From positions 1 through 61,300 of the forward strand of contig CAJUED010000021.1 in assembly GCA_910585075.1 (NCBI GenBank): DNA of 61,300 bases, read 5' to 3'. The translations under genes were made by a program, and so were the position numbers. Positions 1 to 8,008 of the stretch are shown here, in pieces. A model generated the notes under the pieces. The model saw nothing but the letters and a program-made list of their open reading frames with translations. It searched no databases and was not told the origin of the DNA. Source of the stretch: an uncultured Lachnospiraceae bacterium. Its GTDB lineage: Bacteria > Bacillota > Clostridia > Lachnospirales > Lachnospiraceae. Within the stretch, counting starts at the first letter, position 1. Each line of letters starts with the position of its first letter.

Positions 1-53
1 ACCTGCATTAAAGGCGTCGGAGGCCTTCGTTCTATCCGTTAGACTACGGGTGC
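1..53 (-). tRNA. tRNA-Arg (anticodon CCG), 3' part cut by window edge
   Basis: Read on the minus strand from position 53, the sequence begins with acceptor strand GCACCCG, then a D arm (GTCTAACGGATAGAAC), an anticodon stem AAGGC/GCCTT and the loop CTCCGAC. The anticodon is therefore CCG, which reads the Arg codon CGG. The variable loop and the start of the T arm (GCAGGT) are present; the rest lies left of position 1. A 37-bp hairpin repeat begins only 2 bp from its 5' end. Confidence 0.9.
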
Positions 54-55
54 AT

Positions 56-92
56 ATCAAACGCTGTCCTGTTTTACAGGTCAGCTTATTAA
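56..92 (+). repeat. 37-bp hairpin repeat, single copy
   Basis: Member of a dispersed family that starts ATCAAAC and ends TTATTG or TTATTA. The inner stem is the best formed of all copies: GCTG-T-CCTGT, loop TTT, ACAGG-T-CAGC, with one T/T mismatch. It sits directly upstream of the tRNA-Arg gene. The other copies are at 1413, 4719, 10991, 35870 and 45755. Confidence 0.8.
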
Positions 93-282
93 ATTGTAAA
101 TATTACAAATTTGTTACATCACCGTAAACATAATAACATAACTTTCGCCCGTTGTCCAGTATATCATTTATAAAAAATATGTAAAGTAAAAATATGGATA
201 ACGGTTCAACCTTCGGCTTCATCTTTACACCCGGCGCCATACATAAGGCGCCGGGCCGATTTTCATATACCGGCAGGAGACT

Positions 283-1287
283 TTAAGAAATCCAGAGAAT
301 TCTGTCTTCTCCTCTGCTGTAGTAATAAACAGAGTCCGCCAGGACTTCATCCTCCGCTACCTGGGTTTGATTGATTTCTTTGACAATCTTCTGCAGTGCA
401 CCATGTTCCGCACCAGTCTCTCCCGGCACTAAGATCACCTCATGGACGGAACTTGGAAGTATGTAAAAATCCTGTCCCAACTGCCTGCCAAATTCTTTTA
501 ACACGCCCGGATATAACATGCACGCGGCTCCATAGAGCTTTTGTCGATTGGTAAGCACATACATGGGCATCTTGACTTCTTCCAAGTCCTCCATCATCTG
601 CCCCACCACTTCCTGTATCCAACCCTCGCCGAACAGCTCGCCTTCCTCCGATTTCCCTGAAAAAGCCAACTCCTCCTGCAGGCCGTCCTTCAAAATACCG
701 CGCATAACCTCCTCCATTCTGTCAATTGTACCTGGGAACAAAACAGGCGTATTCTTCGCTGCAATCTGATACAGTTCTTCTAAATTTGTTCCCCACTGAC
801 GCATATGGCTGTTATAAATCAGGATGGCCGCCTTCCCGTTAAAAGGCGCTTCACAGACAGTGTAATAAAATACCATGGCAAGATTGTAAAAGGGCTTATT
901 AGGAATCATTTGCAACAATTCCCTATTCCGTTCCGCATGAATCAGCTTAAAAGCAATCTTCTCCTTTGCCCTATCAAAGCGGATAAAATCCGACAAGTCC
1001 ACATTGTCTTCAAACTCCGCCTCCTGAAAACTTTCATACAGCAGATCCGCGATTTTCTTAATCTCCTCCTTCGTCATGCCCTCATGATAAAATTCATTGA
1101 TGTAAATTGTGGGAGACGCGTTGCATCCTTCCCTCTTTGCGATAACACCGGTCAGTTCGATGCCGTTATTTTTTTTCACATTGTGAGAAAAAACGGAGTA
1201 ATTTTCTCCCAGTGCCTCCTGGAGATGTTTGAGAATTGACCGGGTAAATGATGTGAAATTTACAGATGTGTTAGATGTGTTGTTCAT
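283..1287 (-). CDS. DUF5688 family protein
   Basis: A 334-residue soluble protein resembling DUF5688, a family of unknown function common in Lachnospiraceae. A second, 304-residue member lies at 48736-49650. Both share an N-terminal helix followed by a YIN/YLDNYFEG-like strand, a central segment around residues 110-150 (ERNRELLQMIPNKPFYNLA here; the element copy has REMNGDILTEIPYREFLDLA), the hallmark YVLTNRQ/KNLYGAA segment near residue 240, and a C-terminal stretch GQDFYILPSSVHEVILVP. No signal peptide or membrane helix is visible. It is transcribed away from the efp operon and preceded by structured repeats, so it is probably a separate transcription unit. Family assignment is from recognition, and function is unknown. 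Confidence 0.8.
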   Translation of the reverse strand: MNNTSNTSVNFTSFTRSILKHLQEALGENYSVFSHNVKKNNGIELTGVIAKREGCNASPTIYINEFYHEGMTKEEIKKIADLLYESFQEAEFEDNVDLSDFIRFDRAKEKIAFKLIHAERNRELLQMIPNKPFYNLAMVFYYTVCEAPFNGKAAILIYNSHMRQWGTNLEELYQIAAKNTPVLFPGTIDRMEEVMRGILKDGLQEELAFSGKSEEGELFGEGWIQEVVGQMMEDLEEVKMPMYVLTNRQKLYGAACMLYPGVLKEFGRQLGQDFYILPSSVHEVILVPGETGAEHGALQKIVKEINQTQVAEDEVLADSVYYYSRGEDRILWIS

Positions 1288-1337
1288 AAATACCTCTTTT
1301 TTCTTTAGAATTTTTGTGAATAGAATAGAAATAGCTC

Positions 1338-1408
1338 AGGGAAGGTTCTTCCCCTGCCCGCCGCGCGACCCGTGCGCCGCCTCAGCGGCTTATTTTCCCA
1401 GCACGGGT
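1338..1408 (-). repeat. GC-rich structured repeat (copy A)
   Basis: Positions 1338-1367 (AGGGAAGGTTCTTCCCCTGC, then CCGCCGCGCG) match 12871-12901 nearly base for base. The GGGAAG/CTTCCC arms form a short hairpin. It is followed by an 8-bp inverted repeat ACCCGTGC (1368-1375) and GCACGGGT (1401-1408) that encloses a GCCGC/GCGGC stem. Two 37-bp hairpin repeats follow immediately. No coding function is seen. Confidence 0.6.
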
Positions 1409-1412
1409 ACGC

Positions 1413-1487
1413 ATCAAACACTGGCTGCGCTTCGCAAGACAGCTTATTGAATCAACCTCTGCCACGCTTCGTAAGTCAGTTTATTGA
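1413..1487 (+). repeat. 37-bp hairpin repeat, two tandem copies
   Basis: Two adjacent units start at 1413 and 1451 (ATCAAAC, ATCAACC). Each ends in a CAGCTTATTGA or CAGTTTATTGA tail. They are degenerate compared with the copies at 4719-4866. They lie between the efp terminator and the GC-rich structured repeat. Confidence 0.7.
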
Positions 1488-1489
1488 AC

Positions 1490-1519
1490 AAAAAAAGACA
1501 ATGAATTCTCATTGTCTTT
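1490..1519 (-). terminator. Intrinsic terminator of efp
   Basis: Arms AAAGACAATGA (1494-1504) and TCATTGTCTTT (1509-1519) form a perfect 11-bp stem with a 4-nt loop. On the minus strand a T run follows, 31 bp after the efp stop codon. Confidence 0.9.
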
Positions 1520-1550
1520 CAAGCTTTTATTGACAGAACGTTTTACAGAC

Positions 1551-2108
1551 TTATACTCTGGAAAGATATTCGCCTGTTCTGGTATCAATCTTAATCACGT
1601 CATGCGTCTCAACGAACAACGGTACATTTACATTTGCTCCTGTTTCCACTGTAGCAGGCTTGGTAGCTCCGGTAGCCGTATCTCCTTTAAAGCCCGGCTC
1701 GGTCTCTATAATCTCAAGCTCCACAAACAGAGGCGGTTCCACAGAAAATACGCTTCCGTTATGGGAACAAATCTTAACCATTTCGTTTTCTTTTACAAAT
1801 TTGAGCGCATCCCCAACGGCTTCGCCGTTAAGTGCAATCTGATCATATGTTTCAACGTCCATGAAGTTATACAGTTCTCCGTCTGAATATAAGTACTGCA
1901 TATCTTTTCTATCAATACGTGCCTGTGGACACTTTTCAGTAGGTCTGAAAGTTTTTTCCACTACGCCGCCGTTCTTGATGTTTTTCAGTTTAGTCCTGAC
2001 AAATGCTGCGCCCTTACCGGGTTTCACATGCTGGAACTCAATAATCTGGTAAACATTATTATCTAACTCAATCGTAATACCATTCCTGAAATCACCTGCA
2101 GAAATCAT
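1551..2108 (-). CDS. efp: Translation elongation factor P
   Basis: EF-P binds ribosomes stalled on polyproline and promotes peptide bond formation. The 185-residue length is standard for the family. The N-terminal KOW-like domain carries the loop PGKGAAF with Lys32, the residue modified in some bacteria. Two OB-fold domains follow: the central ATYDQIALNGEAVGDALKF-like region and the C-terminal VPLFVETHDVIKIDTRTGEY signature. It is the last gene of a leftward group after aroQ (66-bp gap) and ends in an intrinsic terminator. The ATG is preceded by a GGAGGA-type ribosome site. The usual clostridial neighbour pepP between aroQ and efp is absent here. Confidence 0.97.
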   Translation of the reverse strand: MISAGDFRNGITIELDNNVYQIIEFQHVKPGKGAAFVRTKLKNIKNGGVVEKTFRPTEKCPQARIDRKDMQYLYSDGELYNFMDVETYDQIALNGEAVGDALKFVKENEMVKICSHNGSVFSVEPPLFVELEIIETEPGFKGDTATGATKPATVETGANVNVPLFVETHDVIKIDTRTGEYLSRV

Positions 2109-2174
2109 AAAATATTCCTCCTAAAATTTTCACGTTATAATTCTTTACCAGTGTAATATAAAAAATGATATTTT

Positions 2175-2630
2175 TCAACCACTTTCTTGGGGAACCATAA
2201 AAAAATTTTCCAAAATAAAATCGATTGCCTCCAAATATCCTGCAAGGCCGTGTCCGTAAATTTGTTTGTCGCAAACCGGCGCTGTCACGGACACTTTACG
2301 GAATTCTTCGCGCTTTGTAATGTCCGATATGTGAATTTCCACTTTAGGCACCTCAATGCTTGCAAGAGCGTCCCTTATGGCATAGCTGTAATGGGTGTAT
2401 GCTCCGGGATTAATGACTATCCCTTCCGTTCCGTCAAAGTAAGCCTCCTGAATCCTGTCAATAATGGCTCCCTCGTGATTGCTCTGGAAAACAGTAATGA
2501 CTGCATTGCAGGCTTTTCCTTTTTCCTCAATCATTTTTAACAGATAATCGTAATCCTGGGTTCCATAAACGCTTTTTTCTCTGATGCCAAGAAAATTAAT
2601 GTTCGGCCCGTTAATTACTAATAGCTTCAT
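2175..2630 (-). CDS. aroQ: 3-dehydroquinate dehydratase, type II
   Basis: Catalyses dehydration of 3-dehydroquinate to 3-dehydroshikimate in the shikimate pathway in the cytoplasm. The protein is 151 residues, the usual size of the dodecameric type II enzyme. The N-terminal NGPNINFLGIREKSVYG contains the conserved Asn and the catalytic Tyr on the flexible lid. SNHEGAIIDRI, INPGAYTHYSYAIRDAL and the His strand VEIHISDI follow in the expected order. It is clustered with aroK, aroE and yqeG, so three consecutive enzymes of the pathway are encoded together. Confidence 0.96.
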   Translation of the reverse strand: MKLLVINGPNINFLGIREKSVYGTQDYDYLLKMIEEKGKACNAVITVFQSNHEGAIIDRIQEAYFDGTEGIVINPGAYTHYSYAIRDALASIEVPKVEIHISDITKREEFRKVSVTAPVCDKQIYGHGLAGYLEAIDFILENFFMVPQESG

Positions 2631-2702
2631 AGTTTACCTCCATCCTGCCGCCCTGGGGCAGCGCTGTCCATACACTCTCATGTCCTGCAATTTCATTATT
2701 TC

Positions 2703-3224
2703 TCAACTTACACAGCCCTTCACCTTATAGGCAATCTCCTTCAAAATTTCCTCAAAGTTCTTCCCTGAAACCTCCACCACAATATCCGCGCATGCCTCAT
2801 ACACAGGCGCACGCTCCTTAAGCAGAATCTCAATTCTCTCCTTAGGATTTTCCACCTGCAAAAGAGGCCTTGTGGTATCTGACTTAAGCCGCTCATAAAC
2901 CGCTTCCGGAGTTATCTTAAGGTAAACCACCTTACCCAGCTTTTTCAGCAGTGCATGATTTTCCTCCCGCATGGGAAGTCCTCCGCCCACCGAAATAATT
3001 TGATGGTCCGCGCTGCCAATCAGTTCCCGCAGACAGTCCGTCTCCATGGCCCGAAAGGCTTCTTCCCCTTTGTCAGCAAATATTTGGGATACTGTCATTT
3101 TCTGTCTTTTTTCTATCCACTTGTCCGTATCAAGCATAGTTTGCTTCAGATAATAGGACAGTCTGATACCCACGCTGGTCTTGCCGCTGCCCATAAAACC
3201 AATCAGTATAATGTTATTTTTCAT
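2703..3224 (-). CDS. aroK: Shikimate kinase
   Basis: Phosphorylates shikimate at the 3-OH with ATP. It is 173 residues. The P-loop GFMGSGKTSVG lies at residues 9-19, the shikimate-binding Asp in the MLDTDKWIE segment, GGGLPMR near residue 80, and the lid arginine region TTRPLL near 115-120. It overlaps aroE by 4 bp, which indicates translational coupling. It is followed by aroQ. Confidence 0.96.
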   Translation of the reverse strand: MKNNIILIGFMGSGKTSVGIRLSYYLKQTMLDTDKWIEKRQKMTVSQIFADKGEEAFRAMETDCLRELIGSADHQIISVGGGLPMREENHALLKKLGKVVYLKITPEAVYERLKSDTTRPLLQVENPKERIEILLKERAPVYEACADIVVEVSGKNFEEILKEIAYKVKGCVS

Positions 3225-4093
3225 TCTGTTATTTCCATTTTTTCTTTTAAGACTTCGTACACTTCCAGCGCCGTTTCCTCTGAAACCTTCAGTTCATTCC
3301 AGAGCTCATAAGCAATAATTCCCTGATACAAAAGCATCTTAAGCCCATGAAAGGCCCTGCCGCCCTGCTTTTTGACCAGTCTCATAAACTTCGTCTCCGC
3401 CGGTTTGTAGATTAGATCATATCCTGTATGTATCTTTCGGTAAAATGCTTCATCCTCAATAACCGCCTTATCCGTATCGGGATACAGCCCAACACTGGTA
3501 GCCTGAATAGCCAGGAACTTTTTATCCGGTAAAGCCTCATAATCAGAAAGCGCCATAGGACAAATGCACTCTTTCCCTGCTTTTTCATTGACCTCCCTGG
3601 CAACCTCCCTGGCCTTGTCAAGAGAACGGTTTAGAAGGTAAACTCCGGAAACATTTTTAGAAGCGCATAAAAAAGCAACCGCTCTAGCCGCGCCGCCGGC
3701 CCCCAGCAATATTACATCCTGCCCCTCCAGCTGTATTCCTTCACTGCACATGGCGCGATACAGCCCCGGCATATCTGTGTTGTATCCTTTGAATCCGCCT
3801 TCGGTGCGCACCAGCGTGTTGACCGCCCCAATCTTTTCCGCCAGTTCGTCTGTTTCGGCGAGTCCTTCCATCACCTGACTTTTATAGGGTACCGTAACGT
3901 TAAGGCCCAAAAGGTTCAGACCGTAAGCGCCTTTCAGGGCGGAAATCACCTCCCCCTGTTCCACATGGAAGGGCACATACACAAGATTATGAGAAAGCTT
4001 TTTTGCCAGAGTATTGTGAATAAGGGGCGACATGGTATGCTCCACGGGATTGCCCATCAGCCCGCAGGTTCTCGTATATCCATTAATTTCCAT
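3221..4093 (-). CDS. aroE: Shikimate dehydrogenase
   Basis: NADP-dependent reduction of 3-dehydroshikimate to shikimate. I place the start at 4093 (MEINGYTRTCGLMG) because GGAGG stands 9 bp upstream. A longer frame to 4153 adds a lysine/arginine-rich stretch that overlaps yqeG and lacks a ribosome site. From this start the protein is 290 residues. The shikimate-binding NVTVPYK with catalytic Lys, the NTD motif in GYNTDMPG, and the Rossmann dinucleotide loop GAGGAARAV are all present. The start lies inside the last codons of yqeG (11-bp overlap) and the end overlaps aroK, so the operon is compact. Confidence 0.95.
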   Translation of the reverse strand: MEINGYTRTCGLMGNPVEHTMSPLIHNTLAKKLSHNLVYVPFHVEQGEVISALKGAYGLNLLGLNVTVPYKSQVMEGLAETDELAEKIGAVNTLVRTEGGFKGYNTDMPGLYRAMCSEGIQLEGQDVILLGAGGAARAVAFLCASKNVSGVYLLNRSLDKAREVAREVNEKAGKECICPMALSDYEALPDKKFLAIQATSVGLYPDTDKAVIEDEAFYRKIHTGYDLIYKPAETKFMRLVKKQGGRAFHGLKMLLYQGIIAYELWNELKVSEETALEVYEVLKEKMEITE

Positions 4094-4622
4094 CTGTTTT
4101 ATCCTCCGGATACCACTTTCCTTCTTTTTTACATTTGCGTTTGTAAAAGGCAAGCACTATTTTTTCCAGATATCGTTTTAATACAATCTGAATTTCTTCT
4201 TTTTTGTCAATGGGACGGACCAGAATGGAAAAAATCCCTGTATTTGCAGCTCCCCACACGTCCGTAAACAGCTGGTCCCCCACGAAAAGCGTGTTGCTTT
4301 TATCCGTTCCCAGCATTTCCATTCCCCGCAGATATCCTTTTTTCCCAGGTTTCCCAGCTTTGAAAATGTACTGCCCTCCCACTGCGTCACAGAACATTTT
4401 TACTCGGGGTTCCTTATTGTTGGATAAAAATAAAATTTTAAAACCCATATTCTGCAGTTTTTTAAGCAGTTTTCTGCTCCTTTCGTCAGCCGGGGCTCCA
4501 TGGGGAACCAGTGTATTATCAATGTCGAAAATAATCCCCCGATACCCCTTCTCATAATATTTGTCAAAATCTATTTTATAAGTGGAACTTACATAGATAT
4601 CCGGGTAAAATTTACCAAACAT
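4083..4622 (-). CDS. yqeG: YqeG-family HAD phosphatase
   Basis: A haloacid-dehalogenase fold hydrolase of subfamily IIIA, about 179 residues. The motif I nucleophile region is FDIDNTLV, motif II is LFLSNNK, the motif III lysine lies in AGKPGKKG, and motif IV is FVGDQLFTDV. The physiological substrate of this family is not established. I prefer the ATG at 4622 (MFGKFYPDIY) with GGAGGG 6 bp upstream over a TTG four codons earlier. It is the first gene of the leftward yqeG-aroE-aroK-aroQ set. Confidence 0.92.
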   Translation of the reverse strand: MFGKFYPDIYVSSTYKIDFDKYYEKGYRGIIFDIDNTLVPHGAPADERSRKLLKKLQNMGFKILFLSNNKEPRVKMFCDAVGGQYIFKAGKPGKKGYLRGMEMLGTDKSNTLFVGDQLFTDVWGAANTGIFSILVRPIDKKEEIQIVLKRYLEKIVLAFYKRKCKKEGKWYPEDKTDGN

Positions 4623-4718
4623 ACATCCCTCCAACCATTTCCTTACCCAAATCCCTGCACTGCTGTTTTCTCTTTTTTAGGCGTCACACAGCTTACAAGG
4701 AAAACTTCGGCCGATCAC

Positions 4719-4866
4719 ATCAAACGCCTCCACGCTTCGCGAGTCGGCTTATTGTATCAAACGCTGTCACGCTCCGCGAGCCAGCTTATTGCATCAAACG
4801 CCACCGCGTTTCGCGAGTCGGCTTATTGTATCAAACGCTGTCACGCTTCGCGAGCCAGCTTATTGA
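4719..4866 (+). repeat. 37-bp hairpin repeat, four tandem copies
   Basis: Four units begin at 4719, 4756, 4793 and 4830, exactly 37 bp apart, each starting ATCAAACG. Units 1 and 3 carry stem ends GCC/GGC, while units 2 and 4 carry GCTG/CAGC, so the stem changes in a compensated way. The loop region is CGCTTCGCG or close variants. There are no unique spacers, so this is not a CRISPR array. It fills the gap between yqeG and the small ORF at 4878. Confidence 0.9.
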
Positions 4867-4877
4867 GTACAAAACTT

Positions 4878-5081
4878 CTACTGACATCCCGGGTCCTCAA
4901 GGTCGTAGAGTTTTCCGGTGGAATAGGGACTTCCCACATCGCATCTGCCGTGATGATAGGTTTTCTTCGCTTGTCCGTCTTTTATTTCTCCGGAGGTTTC
5001 CACCTTGATGCGGCTCACTTCGTTGGCCGTAAGGGTGTCCAGCATCCTGATCACTTCATCAATATTATCGGTTACTTCCAT
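4878..5081 (-). CDS. Small conserved protein with HHGRCDVGSP motif, function unknown
   Basis: A 67-residue acidic-to-neutral protein starting MEVTDNIDEVIRMLDTLT, from an AAAGGA site about 11 bp upstream. A start 11 codons earlier (5114) is possible but has no ribosome site. The C-terminal half contains KKTYHHGRCDVGSP, with two His and one Cys that could bind metal, and a final PGCQ. I recall similar small proteins in Lachnospiraceae but no assigned function. It reads out directly into the 37-bp tandem repeat. Confidence 0.6.
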   Translation of the reverse strand: MEVTDNIDEVIRMLDTLTANEVSRIKVETSGEIKDGQAKKTYHHGRCDVGSPYSTGKLYDLEDPGCQ

Positions 5082-5232
5082 ATCAATGCATTTCCTTTCC
5101 AGTCTATTCTCCATAGCGCGTGTGCTTTACGCCGCTTCTTTCCTGTCCTTAACGGTTCGGTGCTCTCCGCAAAGGGGCCGGATTTTTCCGGCACATATTT
5201 GAAAGGTTATTCCAACAATTTTAAAATATACC

Positions 5233-6078
5233 TCAATCTCCCCATATAATGATACAATTGCCGGGGGCCGTCAGCGGTTCTTCCTCAATGGTATGCGCAC
5301 CCGGAATGATTTTCAACAGTTCTTCCACACTGTACCCATCCAGCTTATCATGGGACATTGCATTCCATGTAATATACCCTCTCCTGGCCTTTTTAATTAC
5401 CTGATTCAAATAAACATCCTGCACATCTCTTATAAGCTCAGAAAAAGCATAGTTGCTGATAACCAAATCATAGTTTTGGCTGCTTTCTTTGATATCCGTT
5501 CCGTCTACAAAAGCAAATCTGCTTTTTACATCTTCATATTTCCCCAGATACTTTTGGGCAAGCTCCAATACCTCCGGCAAATCAAAGAGAAAATACTTTT
5601 TAATGTTCAGATGGCTTGTCAAAATTCGTCCTTCCCCGCCATATCCCACGCCGATTTCCGCCACAGAGGAGATTTCCTTTGTGTCAAATATTGCCATGAT
5701 GTCCTGCAACACCTTGGCATAGCGAACTGTGGTTGGACTTAATTTCATTTGCTTACCATTGACAGTGTAAACAAATCTTTCCGGTCTTCCGTACAAATCA
5801 TTAGATGCAAAATTATGCCATTCTTCAGGGCCGAATCCGCCTCTTTTATTGATAATCTCCAAATATTTGTCTCCATCCTCTTTCGAGACATGCTCCAATA
5901 TCTGATTGTAGATTTCATTTCTTCTGAATTTGCGAAAATATTTATCCTCCCTTGCCGCCTGCAGGCATACTGCCGGGTAAAGTCCGTTATCCGAAAGGCT
6001 TGTCTGTTCCCTTTCAACAAAATCCGGCCGGATATCTTCCTTATCAAACTTTTCAAACAGCTTTTCGATTATATTCAT
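5233..6078 (-). CDS. Putative sugar O-methyltransferase (SAM-dependent)
   Basis: A 281-residue protein with a class I methyltransferase core. Residues about 135-155 carry the SAM-binding strand-loop AEIGVGYGGEGRIL, followed by the acidic strand FLFDLPEVLELA and a motif DLVISNYAFSEL. The arrangement matches the putative sugar O-methyltransferase family found next to polysaccharide genes. The substrate cannot be read from the sequence, and no glycosyltransferase is nearby. The start at 6078 (MNIIEKLF) has AAAGGAGA upstream; an in-frame GTG three codons earlier is less likely. Confidence 0.75.
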   Translation of the reverse strand: MNIIEKLFEKFDKEDIRPDFVEREQTSLSDNGLYPAVCLQAAREDKYFRKFRRNEIYNQILEHVSKEDGDKYLEIINKRGGFGPEEWHNFASNDLYGRPERFVYTVNGKQMKLSPTTVRYAKVLQDIMAIFDTKEISSVAEIGVGYGGEGRILTSHLNIKKYFLFDLPEVLELAQKYLGKYEDVKSRFAFVDGTDIKESSQNYDLVISNYAFSELIRDVQDVYLNQVIKKARRGYITWNAMSHDKLDGYSVEELLKIIPGAHTIEEEPLTAPGNCIIIWGD

Positions 6079-6261
6079 CAATTGCACTCTCCTTTTTGTC
6101 CGTTTCGCTTCTCACAGACAGCAGAAAAAGCTTTCGCCCATTTACTCAAGACAAAAGCATTTAAAACTATCTTTTTATAATCTCCATATTGCCAACAGCC
6201 AGCAAATTTGAACGCCAGCACAAATTTGCCTGTGAAAAATTCATTTTTCACAGTATTTACT

Positions 6262-6711
6262 TCATTCCAATACTTTTTTCAACTCATCCATAAAAGTATT
6301 GACGTCTTTAAATTCTCTGTATACGGAAGCAAAGCGCACATAAGCAACCGCCTCCAAATCTTTTAACTTGTTCATCACAAGCTCACCGATTACCCGGCTT
6401 GGTATTTCCTTTTCTTCTTTGCTGAATATTTCGGTTTCCACCTCATCTATCAGCTGTTTAATCTGACTGACGCTAATCGGCCGCTTATAACAGGCGCGGA
6501 GCACTCCCGCCTCTATTTTAGACCGGTCGTAGGTCTCTCTGGTGTCATCCTTTTTGATAACAATAAGAGGAATGGTCTCCACCTTTTCGTAAGTGGTGAA
6601 TCGTTTACTGCACTCATCACAAACCCGGCGCCGTCTGATGGAATTATTGTCTTCCGCCGGTCTTGAATCAATCACCCTGGTATTTTCATGGCCGCAAAAC
6701 GGACATTTCAT
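6262..6711 (-). CDS. nrdR: NrdR, ribonucleotide reductase repressor
   Basis: A 149-residue transcriptional regulator that senses ATP/dATP and represses nrd genes at NrdR boxes. The zinc ribbon uses CPFC at residues 3-6 and CDEC at about 31-34, with the RRRRVCDEC segment between. The ATP-cone spans roughly residues 46-136 and contains VIKKDDTRETYDRSK. Length and motif order are canonical. No nrd gene lies in the window, so its targets are elsewhere. Confidence 0.97.
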   Translation of the reverse strand: MKCPFCGHENTRVIDSRPAEDNNSIRRRRVCDECSKRFTTYEKVETIPLIVIKKDDTRETYDRSKIEAGVLRACYKRPISVSQIKQLIDEVETEIFSKEEKEIPSRVIGELVMNKLKDLEAVAYVRFASVYREFKDVNTFMDELKKVLE

Positions 6712-6855
6712 AGGAATCCTCCATGCTGCCAGCCGACAAGCGGCTGGGGCTTTTACGCAAACCTGTTGTGGTTTTTATTTTATACATTATCCTGATAATA
6801 ATGCCATTATATTCCGCTTTTTGAATTATGTCAACTTAATTTGCCGCAGGTTACT

Positions 6856-7851
6856 TTAAACAGGCAGGTTTTGCAGCATGTAGGCCCGGCGCACAATATC
6901 CTCAATCCGTTCCTCCTGTACATAGAGGTTGATAGGATCATATTTCCCAATAAGTTCAATCATGGCCTCTTTGGATGTGATATCCTTTTTGGGCTTGAGA
7001 ATCCAGTGATGCTCCGTTTTCTCCAGCAGTTCATAGTCTCCTTCCTCCTGCCACACCGGAAAACATCCGTCAAACTCCAGTTTCAACATAAAACCGTCAT
7101 TATATTTCAGGCGGAAATCCTCCAATGACCCGTCAAAAAGCTTTTGCCCCTGGTCGATCATAATAAGGCGCTGACATACCGCCTCAATATCATCCATATC
7201 ATGGGTGGTAAGTACGATTGTCGTTTTCCGCTCATGGTTTATACTTTTCAGTGCATCCCGCAGAACCTTTTTACTGGTGACGTCCAGCCCAATGGTGGGC
7301 TCGTCCAGATACAGCACTTCCGGGTCATGAAGCAGGGCAATGGCAATATTGGCTTTCATTTTCTGTCCAAGACTCAGCTGACGAACCGGTTGATTCAGGA
7401 AATCTTTCATCCCAAGAAGTTCCGTGAAAAAATCGCAGTTTTGACGGAATCGTTCTCTGGGAATACCATACAGGCTCTCATACAACTCAAACGTATCGGA
7501 AATGGGCAAATCCCAATAGAGCTGGGACCTCTGGCCGAATACAACGCCGATGCGCTTTGCATTTTCTTTCCTGTTCTCGTAGGGGATGATGTTACCGATT
7601 TTCACTTCTCCTTTTGTAGGAAGAAGCACCCCGGAAAGTATTTTTATGGTGGTTGATTTACCCGCCCCATTCGGACCAATATAGCCCACTACTTCGCCCT
7701 TATCCAGAGAAAAAGAAACATTCTTTACAGCCTCTTTTACTATGTATTCCCGGTGAAAAAGGGATTTTACCGCGCCTCCTATTCCCTTTTCCGACCTGAC
7801 GATACGATATTCCTTACAGAGATTCTTCACTTCAATAAAACTCATATTCAC
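6856..7851 (-). CDS. ABC-2 type exporter, ATP-binding protein
   Basis: A 331-residue nucleotide-binding protein. Walker A is GPNGAGKST near residue 57, the Q-loop region VVFGQRSQLYWDLP, the signature LSLGQKMKA, and Walker B VLYLDEPTIGLD, with a C-terminal extension of about 90 residues typical of ABC-2 exporters. The two following ORFs (in transcription, the preceding ones at 8009 and 8831) encode matching PF06182-type permeases, so the three form one exporter. Substrates of such systems include lipids, polysaccharides or antibiotics; nothing here decides which. Confidence 0.9.
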   Translation of the reverse strand: MNMSFIEVKNLCKEYRIVRSEKGIGGAVKSLFHREYIVKEAVKNVSFSLDKGEVVGYIGPNGAGKSTTIKILSGVLLPTKGEVKIGNIIPYENRKENAKRIGVVFGQRSQLYWDLPISDTFELYESLYGIPRERFRQNCDFFTELLGMKDFLNQPVRQLSLGQKMKANIAIALLHDPEVLYLDEPTIGLDVTSKKVLRDALKSINHERKTTIVLTTHDMDDIEAVCQRLIMIDQGQKLFDGSLEDFRLKYNDGFMLKLEFDGCFPVWQEEGDYELLEKTEHHWILKPKKDITSKEAMIELIGKYDPINLYVQEERIEDIVRRAYMLQNLPV

Positions 7852-8008
7852 CTCATTTCCCCACTGCTGTGACCTTTGCCTGTGGCGGTTTTACATTCTT
7901 CGGGAGCTGTACATGCGGCGTTAATACAGCTTTGCACAAGTCAATCCCCCTGCTGCAGGCAGCGAAACATGAAAAGTCAATGATTTATCTTTTGGCCCCG
8001 TCCTGCCT

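Noticed and set aside
4719..4866. CRISPR array
   Set aside because: The units are directly joined with no spacers, and no cas gene is present.
4500..5249. A 249-codon plus-strand frame through the 37-bp repeats
   Set aside because: It spans the antisense of yqeG, the tandem repeats and the antisense of a small gene. The repeats make the frame open by chance because 37-bp units shift frame without stops.
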